The notes: generated from the letters alone by a model not told the origin. A stretch of 64,000 bases of DNA from Cucumis sativus (GCF_000004075.3 NC_026660.2:30569498-30633497); one strand, 5' to 3'. Counted from the first letter of the stretch, positions 12,556-24,023 are shown. Translations and numbers: made by a program.

Positions 12556-13371
12556 TTATCTCAAAAACTTGGACTGAATGTTGGCTATAATAGCAGGATT
12601 GGTTTGAAAAGCCTTCGCAAGAATGTTGGTTGGGATGTCAGGCTTTGATCCAAAAACAGAATTTTCAATGGTAACAATACCCGGGTTTTGGCTGCTAAAA
12701 GCTACAATGGCAACAGCTGGACGATGAGCAATGTTTTGATGAAAGTGAATTAGTCCAATGGGAAAGACAAAGACGTCGCCCTTATTCAATGTCTTAGTAA
12801 TGAGACGGTTTTCAGGGTTGGAGGTGACGAAGCCCACCAAGAGTGTGCCTTCCAGAAGGGTCAATATTTCAGTGGCGCGAGGGTGAGTATGGGGAGTAAC
12901 GATACTGTTTGGGGCAAAGTCAAGGCGAGCAAGGGAGATGCCGAGAGTGTTGAGTCCTGGGATTTGGACAATACTGGCTGGAGTTATTTGAGAGCCAGCA
13001 GAATTGTTTGTGTCACCTGGCACATGCAACCCACTCCTGAAGAAGTCTTTGGCTTCTACAAGTTTGGGATCCTTGCAAACTATTCCATTCAGTTTCACTG
13101 CCACATAACAAATTAAAAATAAGCTTGAAGTTCATCATCTTTGACAGATCAAATATATCATGAAATCTCTATTTGTTTAACGTGAGATCTTCAACAAAAA
13201 AGACAATTAATATATAATACATAGAAAATATTAGATTAATAACACATACATACCAGGATTATTTGGATCTGCAACACAGAAATCTTGAAGTGGACTAGGA
13301 TCCGATGCCAATCCAATGGAACAAGTTAGTGCAAGGAAGCTGAGAAACAAAACTTGAGTACTGATCACCAT
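12556..13371 (-). CDS. Germin-like protein 1 of the cluster (divergent copy)
   Basis: Exon 1 is 13254-13371 and exon 2 is 12556-13097. The 156-bp intron has a GTATGT donor and splits the Val codon after ...NNP, as in all seven copies. The product has 219 residues with a signal peptide to about residue 22 ([11 protein letters not shown]). The cupin metal site is complete: H109, H111 and E116 in HTHPRATE, and H157 in LIHFHQN. The first two cysteines (DFCVAD, IVCKDP) fit the conserved germin disulfide. It differs from its neighbours just before the metal box (APNSIVTPH instead of APWGINAPH), has a NNS sequon, and ends KFLR instead of KF. Germins form apoplastic hexamers that bind Mn; members act as superoxide dismutase, oxalate oxidase or receptors, and the activity here cannot be read from sequence. 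It is head-to-head with the plus-strand copy. Confidence 0.92.
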
Positions 13372-14691
13372 TATTAATATATAACTTTGATGAAGTAAAA
13401 GATATATATATATATATATATATATGGGGGTATGGTTTTGGTTTACAAACTATTGTGAGAATGGATTAGCAATATAATAAAAAGCTCTATTTATAGATCA
13501 CTTTGACGGCTATAATTTATTTAATAATAATTGAGGCAACTTTGAATAACTTAATTTTCAAACCCTTAACACACCAAACCAAATTATAACATATTGCATT
13601 TCTATTTCAAAAGTGAAAAAGTAATTAATGTATTTCACATTGATAAATTTAATGGGTTGTTTTCATTATTGACTTTTATTTCGTTATTAAATCAAATTTG
13701 AGTTTAAACTTCATGAATTTAAAATAATATGATAGAAGTGGTCAAAATGAGTCTCATAAATATATATATGAAATAAAAGACAAATTTGGCTTAGGTTTAT
13801 CCACTGGACATAATTGTCTATGTTGGTGGACGAGACGAATAAAATAATATAATTGATTGTTTGGTAAATTTAATCTTAAATAAACATCTCAAATCATAAC
13901 AATAATCATAAGATGACCAATACTATTGTTTTACGTTACATAAATCATCTAGAAAACTTTATCTTATGAATTATATATTATGGCAGTTTAGCAAGGGCAG
14001 GTTTTAGGTTATATATATGATGAGTTCAAGAGAGACTTGGTATTGTAGTGATTAACAGTCAAATTCCAATTAATAACTATGAAAGAAAAATTTGACTTAG
14101 TTTTGTGCAATTTTTATTTTAATTACCTCGAGATAATTATATTTCTTTACCTAAAGAAAGTTTTGACAGCTTGGTTTTGAAAGGTTACTGTCTTAACAAC
14201 AACTAAATAAATGAGAAATGATGAGTATAATTAAACATATAAGAGTTATATATATATATATATTTCATGGTTAAGTAAAAATGTATTAGAGAAATTAAGC
14301 TTCATTAGTATAATATAAACGAAGGGATCTGCATGCATACAAATGGCTGATGTATAAGATTCAAGGTTAGATTCATATGAATATCCGCCGGCTGCCATCG
14401 ATATATAGGAGGTAAAGGCTGATTATATTCATATACGTTAACTAAGATTTCAAATTGAAATCATATTATATATGAGGGACGGCAAAATTAAGTAGACTTC
14501 TTCAAATTCATCCACCTAATTTTCTTCATCCCATCTTAAATTCTCTCTCTATAAAAAGGAAGTCTTTTCGACTTCCCATATCACAAAAAGTACTCAACAT
14601 ATTCAAACTTTCTGATTCTGATCTTTTTGCATCATATACAAAACTATATTTGTATCCTTCTGCATCTGATCTCAATATTACTTCAGTGGTC
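13372..14691. promoter_or_regulatory. Divergent promoter region between GLP copies 1 and 2
   Basis: About 1.3 kb separates two head-to-head GLP start codons. On the minus strand TATAAATAG lies at 13487-13495, about 116 bases upstream of copy 1. On the plus strand TATAAAAAGG lies at 14550-14559, about 140 bases upstream of copy 2. TA microsatellites sit at about 13402-13425 and 14250-14262. A block near 14024-14110 recurs upstream of copies 3 and 4. Confidence 0.55.
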
Positions 14692-15466
14692 ATGGCATCC
14701 AAAGCTATCATTTTCGGATTTCTCATTGTAACGTATGCCGTTGCAGTTTTCGCTTCTGATCCTAGTCATCTTCAAGATTTTTGCGTTGCTGATCCAACCA
14801 ATACAGGTAAATATATACATTAAATAAGCAGTACCATTTCAAACATTTAACCATTTTTAGTCTTGTGTGTGTGTGTATATGTGTTTGTATTTTAACTAAT
14901 TAAGGCCATGTTTACTTAATGATTTTGTAGTGAAAGTGAATGGAGTTGTGTGTAAAGAATCCGAAGTTGTGACAGCGGATGATTTCTTCTTCAGTGGACT
15001 TCACAAAGTAGGAAACACATCGAATCCGGTTGGATCTAAAGTGACCCCTGTGAATGTGGTTCAGATCCCTGGGCTTAACACTCTCGGCATCTCATTGGCA
15101 CGTATCGACTACGCACCATTGGGTATCAACCCACCTCACACTCACCCTCGTGCCACTGAGATCTTGACTGTTCTCGAAGGAACTCTCCACGTTGGTTTTG
15201 TCACCTCCAACACCGAGAATCGTCTATTCACCAAGGTGCTTCAAAAGGGTGATGTGTTTGTTTTTCCCGTTGGTCTCGTTCACTTCCAGCACAATATCGG
15301 ACACGGACCCGCAGTTGCTCTCGCCGCTCTTAGTAGCCAGAACCCTGGTGTTATTACCATTGGTAATGCTGTGTTTGGATCAAAGCCTGACATCTCAACT
15401 GATATTCTTTCAAAGGCTTTCCAAACTGATAAATCCATCATCGCTGGAATTCAAGCCAAGTTCTAG
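14692..15466 (+). CDS. Germin-like protein 2 of the cluster (only plus-strand copy)
   Basis: Exon 1 is 14692-14806, exon 2 is 14931-15466, with a 124-bp intron. The start is the ATG of [10 protein letters not shown], which gives a clean signal peptide ending near [11 protein letters not shown]. The product has 216 residues. The cupin ligands are H108, H110 and E115 (HTHPRATE) and H156 (LVHFQHN). It carries an NTS sequon (residues about 68-70) that copies 3, 4 and 5 lack, and it has Leu for the Trp in the APWGIN motif (APLGIN). Family knowledge: apoplastic Mn-binding oligomer. It is the only inverted copy, so the duplication that made it also flipped it. Confidence 0.93.
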
Positions 15467-16701
15467 AGATGGGTTTAGTTTTATAACTATTACTTTTTTA
15501 TGTTTTGAGTCTGTGGTGTTGTGTATGTGATGAAATCTTTGATTCTTTATTTGTTTGGATGTACTGTGTGTTTCTTTAATTTTGATTGTATTCGTTTTGA
15601 GAACTGTCGTTGATTATTTGTTTAATAATCAGCTGTAATAATTTCTTTAATTAGTTTAAATTGGAAGTGTCTTTATCGATCGATCTTAATATACATTTTT
15701 ACTTTTCAATTATTTGAGTGCAAACTTTTTAAGATCACTTGGCTTTGACTTTCAGACTGTTTTTGATATTGTTAAGAGTGAATTTTGGGCAGCAGATTAA
15801 AGCTAAAAGAATAAGACAGATAAGAGTTTGTTGTTTTTGAATCATCTTCTTGAAGAGTTGATTTGTTGAATATAAAAAGGCTTGGAAATCTTGAAAAGTG
15901 GATGTAAGCAAATCTACTGAACCTCTAATTCACACAATTGCATATTCTTCTCATCTCTTCATCCTCCATTGCTGATTTGAGAGGTCTTCTCTTAAAATCC
16001 TCTTTCCTTTTCTCTCTCTCCATGATCATGCAAAAGTACGTAAGATAAGAAAGGAAGTGAAAAATGAGAAAAAAGAGTGGAAAGAAGATGAAAAGGTAAG
16101 AGAAATAATTTCCTTTATGTTTGACACAACAAAAACTTTATATGGTTATTTATAAATAAACCAAACTAATCCTACATATTTACAAAATTTTATTATACTT
16201 ACAAAATCTTATATTTAATAGTTTTATATAGTTAAATATAACATAGTTAAAAATTTATTTAAAGTATAAATAATAATATATTTAGATTCAATAATTAATT
16301 AAAATTAATAATAATTTCAAACTAATTAAAACTTAAAAAGGATTAGTTAGAGAATGGTAATAGATTTTGAAATTGAAAGGAATATTTACAAAGATTTTGT
16401 TAAACCCTATGAAATAAAATTTTAGACTATTAGTTTGAGAATTTGTAAAAATGTCAGCACCTCTCTCGCGCTGTTTTATTTTCTATACCTTCTCCAATCG
16501 CCGGCCACCGACTCGCCGCCGCGCGTTTTCTCCGTTGAGGGTAAGGATTTGGCGGTTTTTGTGGGTTTTTCTTGGATTATCTTGAATGCCTACTAAGTTA
16601 GATTTTAGAGTCCGGGACTGTCCCAAGTTCAAGAGCATTTAGTGGGTTTTTGGTTGAGATCTTTGTTTGGAGTTTGAAAGAAGCCCTGCGTTTGACCAAA
16701 G
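15467..16701. other. Spacer leading to the ORC1-like copy
   Basis: Holds the 3' UTR of GLP 2, AT-rich DNA, and from about 16455 a GC-richer patch (GCCGGCCACCGACTCGCCGC) just upstream of the ORC1-like reading frame. TTTGGCGG at about 16547 resembles an E2F site. No other gene is visible. Confidence 0.45.
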
Positions 16702-18414
16702 ATGTCTCGGAGATCGACTAGGTTAGTGGAAAAGACGAATGTTGTATCTGAGGGAAACCTTAAAGCTCATAGAAGGAGTCAAAAGTCGACACAAAATAAT
16801 GAGGTTAAGCTAAATGAAGTTATGTTTCCCCCATCTTTTGAGCAATTAGAGGGAAAGAAGAGAAAGACGTACAATAAGAGGTCAATGGTCACAAAAGCAA
16901 CTGCTTCGAAGAATCAGGGGATCGACAAAAAAGGGAGTGGGAGATTAAGGAAGAGGGTGTATTATCAAAAAGTGGTTTTTGATGGCGGTGAATTTGAGGC
17001 TGGGAACGATGTTTATGTGAAGAGGAGAGAAGATGCAAGCTCTGATGATGAAGATCCTGAAGTTGAGGAGTGTAGAGTGTGCTTTAAATCTGGAAACGCT
17101 ATAATGATAGAGTGTGATGACTGTCTTGGTGATTTCCATTTGAAGTGTTTGAAGCCTCCAATGAAGGTGGTTCCTGAGGGGGATTGGATTTGTGGGTTTT
17201 GTGAGGCTGCCAAATTGGGCAAAGAGGTTCAATTGCCAAAGCCTCCGGAGGGTAAAAAACGGGTTAGGACAATGAGGGAGAAGCTTCTAGCTGGCGATTT
17301 ATGGGCTGCTCACATTGAAAGTATATGGAAAGAAGTAACGGGTAACCATCATTGTAAGGTTAGATAGTATATAATCCCAGAAGAGACTGCAGCTGGAAGG
17401 CAACCGCATAACTTGAAGAGAGAGCTTTACTTGACTAATGATTTTGCAGATATTGAGATGGAATCGCTTCTTAGACTGTGTGAAGTCATGAATCCGAAAG
17501 ACTATTATAAAGCCAAGGAAGGGGATGATATATTTTTATGTGAGTATGAATATGGCGTTCGTTGGCATAGTTTCAAGAGGTTGGCTGAAATTGATAAAGA
17601 ACAGGATAGTGAAGCAGTTGATAGTGACACAGAGTGGAAGTTGGACCAGAATGCAGATTCCGATTCAGACGGTGATGTGAAATATGAAGAAGAGAGAGCA
17701 CAAATTTTACTATCTCGAATTAGCTCAACCCATGAATTAGCTGCAAATTCAAAGAAAGGACAATTTTGTGGACTACAAAAGATAGGAGCTAAGAAGATCC
17801 CAGAGCATACAAGAAGTCGCAAACAGACTGAATTGGAAAGAGCAAAGGCAACCCTCATGTTGGCGTCACTACCCAAGTCCCTTCCGTGTAGAAATAAAGA
17901 AATCGAGGAGATAACTACATTTATTGAAAGTGCTTTATGTGATGATCAATGCTTGGGTCGATGCTTGTACATCTATGGTGTTCCAGGAACAGGTAAGACA
18001 ATGAGTGTGCTGTCGGTAATGAGAAACTTGCGGGCTAAAGTTGATGCAGGAAATCTAAGGCCTCATTGCTTTGTGGAGGTTAATGGTCTAAAGCTGGCAG
18101 CACCAGAAAATATATACAGGGTTATTCATGAAGCATTAACTGGGCATAGGGTTAATTGGAAAAAGGCGCTTCAGTTGTTGACCAAACGTTTTTCAGACGT
18201 AAATAGTTGCAGGGATGATGAGCGACCTTGCATTCTGCTCATTGATGAACTTGATCTTCTTGTAACAAGAAATCAGTCAATTCTGTACAACATTCTCGAT
18301 TGGCCTACAAAGCCACAAGCCAAGTTGATTGTGATAGGAATTGCAAATACCATGGACCTACCAGAGAAGTTGCTTCCTCGAATTTCAAGCCGAATGGGTA
18401 TTGAAAGGCTTTGA
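16702..18414 (+). pseudogene. ORC1: Truncated ORC1-like copy (origin recognition complex subunit 1)
   Basis: One continuous frame of 571 codons with a single internal stop. Residues 1-221 contain basic N-terminal sequence, then a complete Cys4-His-Cys3 PHD finger (CRVC, CDDC, HLKC, CGFC). The BAH domain that wraps the PHD in plant ORC1 is broken at 17365-17367, where TAG stands at a conserved Trp (CKVR-stop-YIIPEE). The frame continues with the rest of BAH and the AAA+ module: Walker A GVPGTGKT, Walker B ILLIDELD and the sensor-1 region IGIANTMDLPE. It stops at SSRMGIERL, where normal ORC1 continues with CFGPYNY, the AAA+ lid and the winged-helix DNA-binding domain. Sequence after 18414 is unrelated to ORC1. 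Intact ORC1 is about 800 residues. No intron and no poly(A) tail are seen. It is probably a recent broken duplicate; truncated products remain possible. Confidence 0.85.
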
Positions 18415-18825
18415 GCAATGTGCAACATGATTCCTGCTTTTTCAGAGCTCTTGTTCGGCAGCGTAGTCGAATCATATAAGGAGAAAGACTAATACTTGCT
18501 AGGACGTGACAGTAAGACTATGATCATACGATAGTGGATTTATAATTTCGTACATTTGTTTTGTTTTAGGTTCAACTTTACGAATGTAAAGAAAGTTAAA
18601 ATCATAATTAAGAAAAATGAAAACTAACATAAATCTCAATAACTAAAAACGGGTCCCTTAAACAAAATGGTTTATTATTGAATGATAAACATAAATTTTA
18701 GAATTGAATACAACAGTGAATGAAACATCAAATGTAACTAAAATGGCAATAAAATATGAAAAAAAGTAGCATAAGAGAATTATAACAGGACATCTAGTCT
18801 CTGAGGTGTCCTACTGTATATTTGT
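18415..18825. other. Spacer between the ORC1-like copy and GLP 3
   Basis: Four hundred AT-rich bases. The first 70 are unrelated to the missing 3' part of ORC1, and the remainder is 3' flank of the convergent GLP gene. Nothing else is seen. Confidence 0.45.
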
Positions 18826-19611
18826 CTAGAACTTAGACTGAATGTTGGCTATTATAGCAGAATCAGTTTGGAAAGCCTTAGCAAGAATATTGGTCGAGAT
18901 GTCGGGCTTTGATCCAAAAACAGCATTAGCAATAGTAATAACACCTGGGTTTTGGCTGCTCAAAGCTGCAATGGCAACTGCAGGGCCATAACCAATGTTC
19001 TGTTGAAAGTGAATTAGTCCAATGGGAAAGACGAAGACATCACCCTTGTTCAGTGTCTTGGTTATGAGACGGTTTTCTGGGTTAGAGGTGACGAAGCCAA
19101 CCAAGAGAGTGCCTTCGAGGACAGTCAAGATTTCAGTGGCACGAGGATGGGTGTGTGGTGCGTTGATTCCCCATGGGGCATAGTCAATACGAACCATAGA
19201 GATTCCAAGTGTGTTGAGCCCTGGGATTTGGACAACGTTGGCTGGAGTCACTGCAGAGCCAACAAAGTTGTTTGTGTCACCTGCCACATTCAACCCACTC
19301 ATAGAGAAGTCTTTGGCTTCTACAGCATTGGGATCTTTGCAAACTACACCATTCACCTTCACTGCATACATGTCATAACAAAACCAATCATCATTAATGA
19401 TATATCCTATATAATATGTTACACAGTTTATAGCAAAATAAATATTGAAAATAAGAGTACTGATGGACTTCAAACACAATAACAGAATCAAATACCAACC
19501 AGGACTATTTGGATCTGCAACACAAAAATCTTGAAGAGGGCTAGGATCTGATGCCAATGCTATGGAACAAGTAATAGCAAGAAATGTGAGGAAGAAAAGT
19601 TGAGAGGCCAT
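18826..19611 (-). CDS. Germin-like protein 3 of the cluster (in-frame intron)
   Basis: Exon 1 is 19500-19611, exon 2 is 18826-19361; the spliced product has 215 residues. Signal peptide [20 protein letters not shown], then [10 protein letters not shown]. Metal ligands are H107, H109 and E114 (HTHPRATE) and H155 (LIHFQQN). The 138-bp intron is a multiple of three with no stop in frame, and its donor is a weak GTTGGT. Unspliced message would therefore read through as a 261-residue protein with a 46-residue hydrophobic insert. The TNNFVGS region has no sequon. TATAAATAG lies on the minus strand at 19697-19705, about 86 bases upstream. It is very similar to copy 4, so the two are probably a recent pair. 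Confidence 0.92.
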   Translation of the reverse strand: MASQLFFLTFLAITCSIALASDPSPLQDFCVADPNSPGWYLILLLCLKSISTLIFNIYFAINCVTYYIGYIINDDWFCYDMYAVKVNGVVCKDPNAVEAKDFSMSGLNVAGDTNNFVGSAVTPANVVQIPGLNTLGISMVRIDYAPWGINAPHTHPRATEILTVLEGTLLVGFVTSNPENRLITKTLNKGDVFVFPIGLIHFQQNIGYGPAVAIAALSSQNPGVITIANAVFGSKPDISTNILAKAFQTDSAIIANIQSKF

Positions 19612-19696
19612 GATAATGGGATATTATTCAAAAACTCTAAAGTTTAAGTTAATAATTTGAATGTTTGCTAATGCTTTTGAATGAGGGTAGAGAGCT

Positions 19697-19705
19697 CTAT
19701 TTATA
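19697..19705 (-). promoter_or_regulatory. TATA box of GLP 3
   Basis: TATAAATAG about 86 bases upstream of the start codon. The same motif in the same setting precedes GLP 1. Confidence 0.5.
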
Positions 19706-20644
19706 CATAGAGAACTAAATAAAAGAACCTCTCAATACAATACAATACAATACTACAATACAATTAATTAATGAACTGAAGGACGGCAAGAAAGAATTAG
19801 GACTTCTTAAACCCTTTAGCTCAACACGCATTAATTTGTATTTGAAATAGTAATTAAATTAATAGTCTTGGGATCAGTTGGTAACAGAGAGATTTCACAC
19901 ACACATTTAATTGTAACATTATGCTTTTTTCTATATATCCCTATAATTTAATTGTTTATTAACATTGGTGAGACTTACTCTAAGAGAGACTTGGTATATT
20001 GTAGTGATTAAATGTATATGAATTCTGTGGTCAAACTTAATAACTAAATTAGGATAATAGCCAAATCTGACTTGGTTTTTGTTTTTGGATTTTTGGATTT
20101 TTGTTACTTGTCAAGATTTGGGGGAGAAAATATAATGTTTGGTTGGATAAATTAACTTGAAGTAATACATCACTTAAATAATAATCATAGTATACAACAC
20201 AAAATTGACGTACATACTTTAGTTCAAAAGAAAAAGGTTAACGTTGCATGAGAACCCTATTACCTACCTAATCAATATCTTAATTACATTTTATTTGATT
20301 TTTTTTTTTTTTTAATTTGCATGTTGTTATTTGAATTTGAATAGTTGCTTTTGACATTTTCAAATCATGAGATTTAATTTCTAATTTTCTTTAAGATTTT
20401 AGGGACCAATTAATTATAATTAACGATTATTGTTTTAAGAAAAATCTCATCATTCAAACTTTTGTTTTAATTTTGATTTATATACATTATATTGTAGAAA
20501 TTTTTTTATTGAAAGGGTGAAATGAGAGATTAATTATGGATGAATATTGCAATCTAAAAATGTTAACTTACGTTCAAGGTTGTGCAAGATTTAATTTAGA
20601 AAAAGTCCATGCAGAAGTTGTCAAAGTCATTAAATATATGAAAA

Positions 20645-20778
20645 TTTTAGAAAATAGTAAATTTTATAAAATATTTATAACCTATATGCTATGGTGGTGG
20701 ATGAACTATCATTGATAGGAATATTCAAAATTTTGATACAACTTATAAATATTTTAATTTATTTTGTTATTTTTAAAA
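20645..20778. mobile_element. MITE-like element with imperfect terminal inverted repeats
   Basis: Arms of 36 bases at 20645-20680 and 20743-20778 are inverted copies matching at about 27 of 36 positions, including a perfect 13-base outer-to-inner stretch (TTATAAATATTTT). The core contains CTATCATTGATAG, itself a near palindrome. Target-site duplications are not clear. The wording resembles a dispersed repeat common in cucurbits, as I recall. Confidence 0.45.
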
Positions 20779-21692
20779 ATATCCCTTAAATATATGTCAA
20801 CTATCATGAAATAAATAAGTCAAGACTGGATTGACACCCTACAACTTTGAGTATCGAAAATGTTCTCGACACCTTCCTATCATATCACACGCAACCATGG
20901 ACATGTATGAGAGGACAGCTTCCCTTCAACCATCCAAAAGATAATGATAAATACTTTAAAAAGAAAGAGAGATCAGTTAAACTTCAAATCTTTCAAGTTG
21001 AGCGTGCATAGTTGAATTATTTTACTAAATTAAACATTAAAAGTGAAATAGCCAAGGTATGCACCGTAGCAGTATGGAGACCAAATCGGAAGAATGAGTT
21101 TGATAGTTTGAGTTAAATTCTTGACGAGATGCATCCAACTGAAAGTTGAACAGACAAAATTTTCTTTTTTTATATATATTTATAGTAGTAATGAAGCGAT
21201 TGCAACGTATGCAGGCGAAGATGATATCAAAATTTTGTTAAACAATAGGATTAAAGCAGGGAGTGCTCAAAAGGGAGTCAGTGAAGGGCATGCAGGTTGA
21301 GATATTAGAAGTACTAACCAAACAACGTAACCATGTCGTGATGAGTAGGGTTATTAGCTATGGACCAATTAAGGCTATACAGATCTTTTGAACTCTGAGT
21401 TGGACAGCAAGGTGATGATTCTTTTCTTTTTCTAACCTTCTATGCATTGAGGACTTTGATTATTCTTTATATTTCTTTAGGTTTAAGTAGTTGAAAGTAT
21501 TTACACATTTCTGAGAGAGAGATTAACACGAAGCTAAGAATCGATTCATTCAATTTAACAAAAGGAGAATAATTTTATTGGATGGACATAAATGTCAAAT
21601 GTGAATACAACATTGAATTGAGCAACAAAAGTAATTAAAGAGCGAGCACACAATAATGAAGCAGCTGATGGAAAAAAAAAAGTGTATAGTAT

Positions 21693-22453
21693 CTAAAACT
21701 TGGACTGAATGTTGGCTATTATAGCCGAATCAGTTTGGAAAGCCTTTGCAAGGATATTGGTTGGGATGTCTGGCTTTGATCCAAAAACAGCATTAGCGAT
21801 GGTAATAACTCCTGGATTTTGGCTGCTTAAAGCTGCAATGGCAACTGCAGGGCCATAACCAATGTTCTGTTGAAAGTGAACAAGTCCAACAGGAAACACG
21901 AACACATCGCCCTTGTTCAGTGTCTTGGTTATGAGACGATTTTCTGTGTTCGAGGTGACAAAGCCAACCAAGAGAGTGCCTTCGAGGACGGTCAAGATTT
22001 CAGTGGCACGAGGGTGGGTGTGGGGTGCGTTGATTCCCCATGGGGCATAGTCAATACGAACCATAGAAATACCAAGGGTGTTCAGCCCTGGGATTTGCAC
22101 AACATTGGCAGGAGTTACTACAGAACCAACTGGGTTGTTCGTGTCACCTGCCACATTTAGCCCACTCATGAAGAAGTCTTTTGCTTCCACAACATTGGGA
22201 TCCTTACAAACAAAGCCATTCACTTTCACTGCACCACATCATAACAAAATAGCAAAAATATTAGAAAAAAGCATTGTCTCTCGCACCCCTATAAGGTTTA
22301 AAGAATGATCCTATCTAGTATAATATATATATAATACTAACCAGGACTGTTTTTATCAGCAACACAGAAATCTTGAAGTGGGCTAGGATCGGAAGCCAAT
22401 GCAATAGAACAAGTAAGAGCAAAGAAGGTGAGAAAGAAAGCAGAAGCGGCCAT
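21693..22453 (-). CDS. Germin-like protein 4 of the cluster
   Basis: Exon 1 is 22342-22453, exon 2 is 21693-22228, with a 113-bp intron and a GTTAGT donor. The product has 215 residues: signal peptide [20 protein letters not shown], then [10 protein letters not shown]. Ligands are H107, H109 and E114 and H155 (LVHFQQN). Exon 2 differs from copy 3 at only a handful of residues, and the upstream regions also align, so copies 3 and 4 arose from a recent segmental duplication. No N-glycosylation sequon is seen in the TNNPVGS region. TATAAATA lies on the minus strand at 22557-22564, about 104 bases upstream. Confidence 0.93.
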
Positions 22454-22556
22454 AATGGATTGATATATGAAACAAATTAAGGGTGTTATAACAAATTAAG
22501 GGCTAAGTATGGTTTTGTTTTGGATTGTGTGAGGATGGATTAACAACCATAAGCTG

Positions 22557-22564
22557 TATTTATA
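22557..22564 (-). promoter_or_regulatory. TATA box of GLP 4
   Basis: TATAAATA about 104 bases upstream of the start codon, within a promoter that aligns with that of GLP 3. Confidence 0.5.
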
Positions 22565-23466
22565 GATCATTTACAAAGATTTAATAATTGATGGGCGGCT
22601 AAAGTATATATATTTTCTTAGTAACTTCAAACACACACACACATACATTTTCCTGTTTGAAACAGTAAAATAATAATGCAGGTTGGAGTTGATCAAACTT
22701 GTAAGGTAAGGCCACCAAATTAATCAAAACACACACAGATTTCACACATTGGTAAGACTATGGGTGTTTTTTTTATAATTTATTTATTAGTTATGGTTTA
22801 GATGAAGGACTGAATTCAAGAGGGGAAGATTAGTCAATTAGTTTGGTAGTGATTATTAATTAAGATATATATATATATACACATATTTGACTAATTAGTT
22901 TTGTTACTTACTTTTACAATTTGTATAGTTCTATGTTTTTGGGGTTTGAAAGTTAAGATCATGTTAACTTGTTGGATAAGTTTATGTTAGACGATGAACA
23001 TTTCATAGAAGACAAATTTGACTAATTTTGTATGTAAACACAAATTAGTTTTTACTTTCAAATGAAAGATATAATCCAACCTTATTATTATTGCTTGTTT
23101 CATAAGTTTGTTTATTGTTATTAATGTTTATAAGTATCCGAAATTGAGGTGTGAAGATTTTAACTTCCTATTATGTATATGAGTAATTGTGCTCACATTT
23201 TTACATTTGCATTCCATTAGGTTAACATTTAACGTTTGTTTCCTATTTTACGTAAAATGATTTTGTATATGATTAAAAAAGAAACCTAATATTAGAGACA
23301 AAACCGACATTCATAAATTTAAAATGATCCATAAAAAAATTTAGAAATCTATTTCTGAGTTCATTAACATTATTTTTCTTTAAAAGATATCAAATATTGT
23401 TTAAAATTAAGTTGATTTTTGAGTTATAGAAGAAGAAAATGAAAAAATTTAAAAGTAAAAGTAGGA
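22565..23466. other. Upstream region of GLP 4
   Basis: A (CA)n stretch near 22631 and a TA stretch near 22862-22879 are present. The interval 22680-22905 aligns in pieces with sequence upstream of GLP 3 (GATTTCACAC, CATTGGTAAGAC, GGTAGTGATTA). No gene. Confidence 0.45.
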
Positions 23467-23539
23467 TGTTGCTGCCCAGGATCGAACTGGGGACCTTTAG
23501 TGTGTAAGACTAACGTGATAACCACTACACCACAGCAAC
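23467..23539 (-). tRNA. tRNA-Val (anticodon UAC)
   Basis: The minus strand folds as a full cloverleaf of 72 nucleotides plus an A discriminator at 23467. The acceptor stem GTTGCTG/CAGCAAC pairs perfectly. The D arm contains GTGTAGTGGTTATCAC, the anticodon stem TTAGT/ACTAA encloses loop CTTACAC (anticodon TAC), and the T arm is CCCAG-TTCGATC-CTGGG. There is no intron. AAAA on the plus strand just below the gene gives a T-run terminator on the minus strand. It reads GUA valine codons. Confidence 0.95.
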
Positions 23540-24023
23540 TTCGCTGGCAATTGATTCAACATTAATTATATACTAAGAAATGATTTATTAATATTTTCAA
23601 TTAATGTTTATGAATTTTTATCAGCAAATTTAAAAGTTAGGATACTTATTTGATAGTCATTTGATATCACTTATTTTTGTACATTCGTAATATGTAAAAA
23701 AAAGAAAAGTGTATCTGAGGCTGCTTTTTCTAAATAAAAAGCCACAGCTCTCAAATTAATCAACACAATATTTTTTTTTATAGTAATAATAATGTAGGCC
23801 ATGCATAAAGGTTGAACACCAATATAAAATAATTTGTCGTATTATTAAATGAATGATATTATACATATCCTAATTTGCTATAAGGTGTGAATGATCAATC
23901 GGCCGTACAATGACACAAATTTGGATAGGTAACTGAATACAATTTGGAGTACATGACATGAACAGAATACACACACAAACAAATAATAACCTAACACAAG
24001 GTTTGGATCCCTTAACTACAAGT
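23540..24023. other. Spacer between tRNA-Val and GLP 5
   Basis: About 480 AT-rich bases, with the tRNA upstream flank and the 3' flank of GLP 5. No gene is seen. Confidence 0.45.

Larger units (their letters stand above)
19612..21692. other. Promoter of GLP 3 and AT-rich spacer
   Basis: Contains the TATA box, a block at about 19850-20080 that resembles the upstream regions of GLP 1 and GLP 4, a MITE-like element at 20645-20778, and about 900 further bases with no recognisable gene. The part at 20820-21400 is less AT-rich, and I could not assign it. Confidence 0.45.

Noticed and set aside
16702-18414. ORC1-like copy as a retrotransposed cDNA
   Set aside because: No poly(A) tail or target-site duplication is visible, and promoter-like sequence precedes it. 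The parent's intron structure is unknown here.
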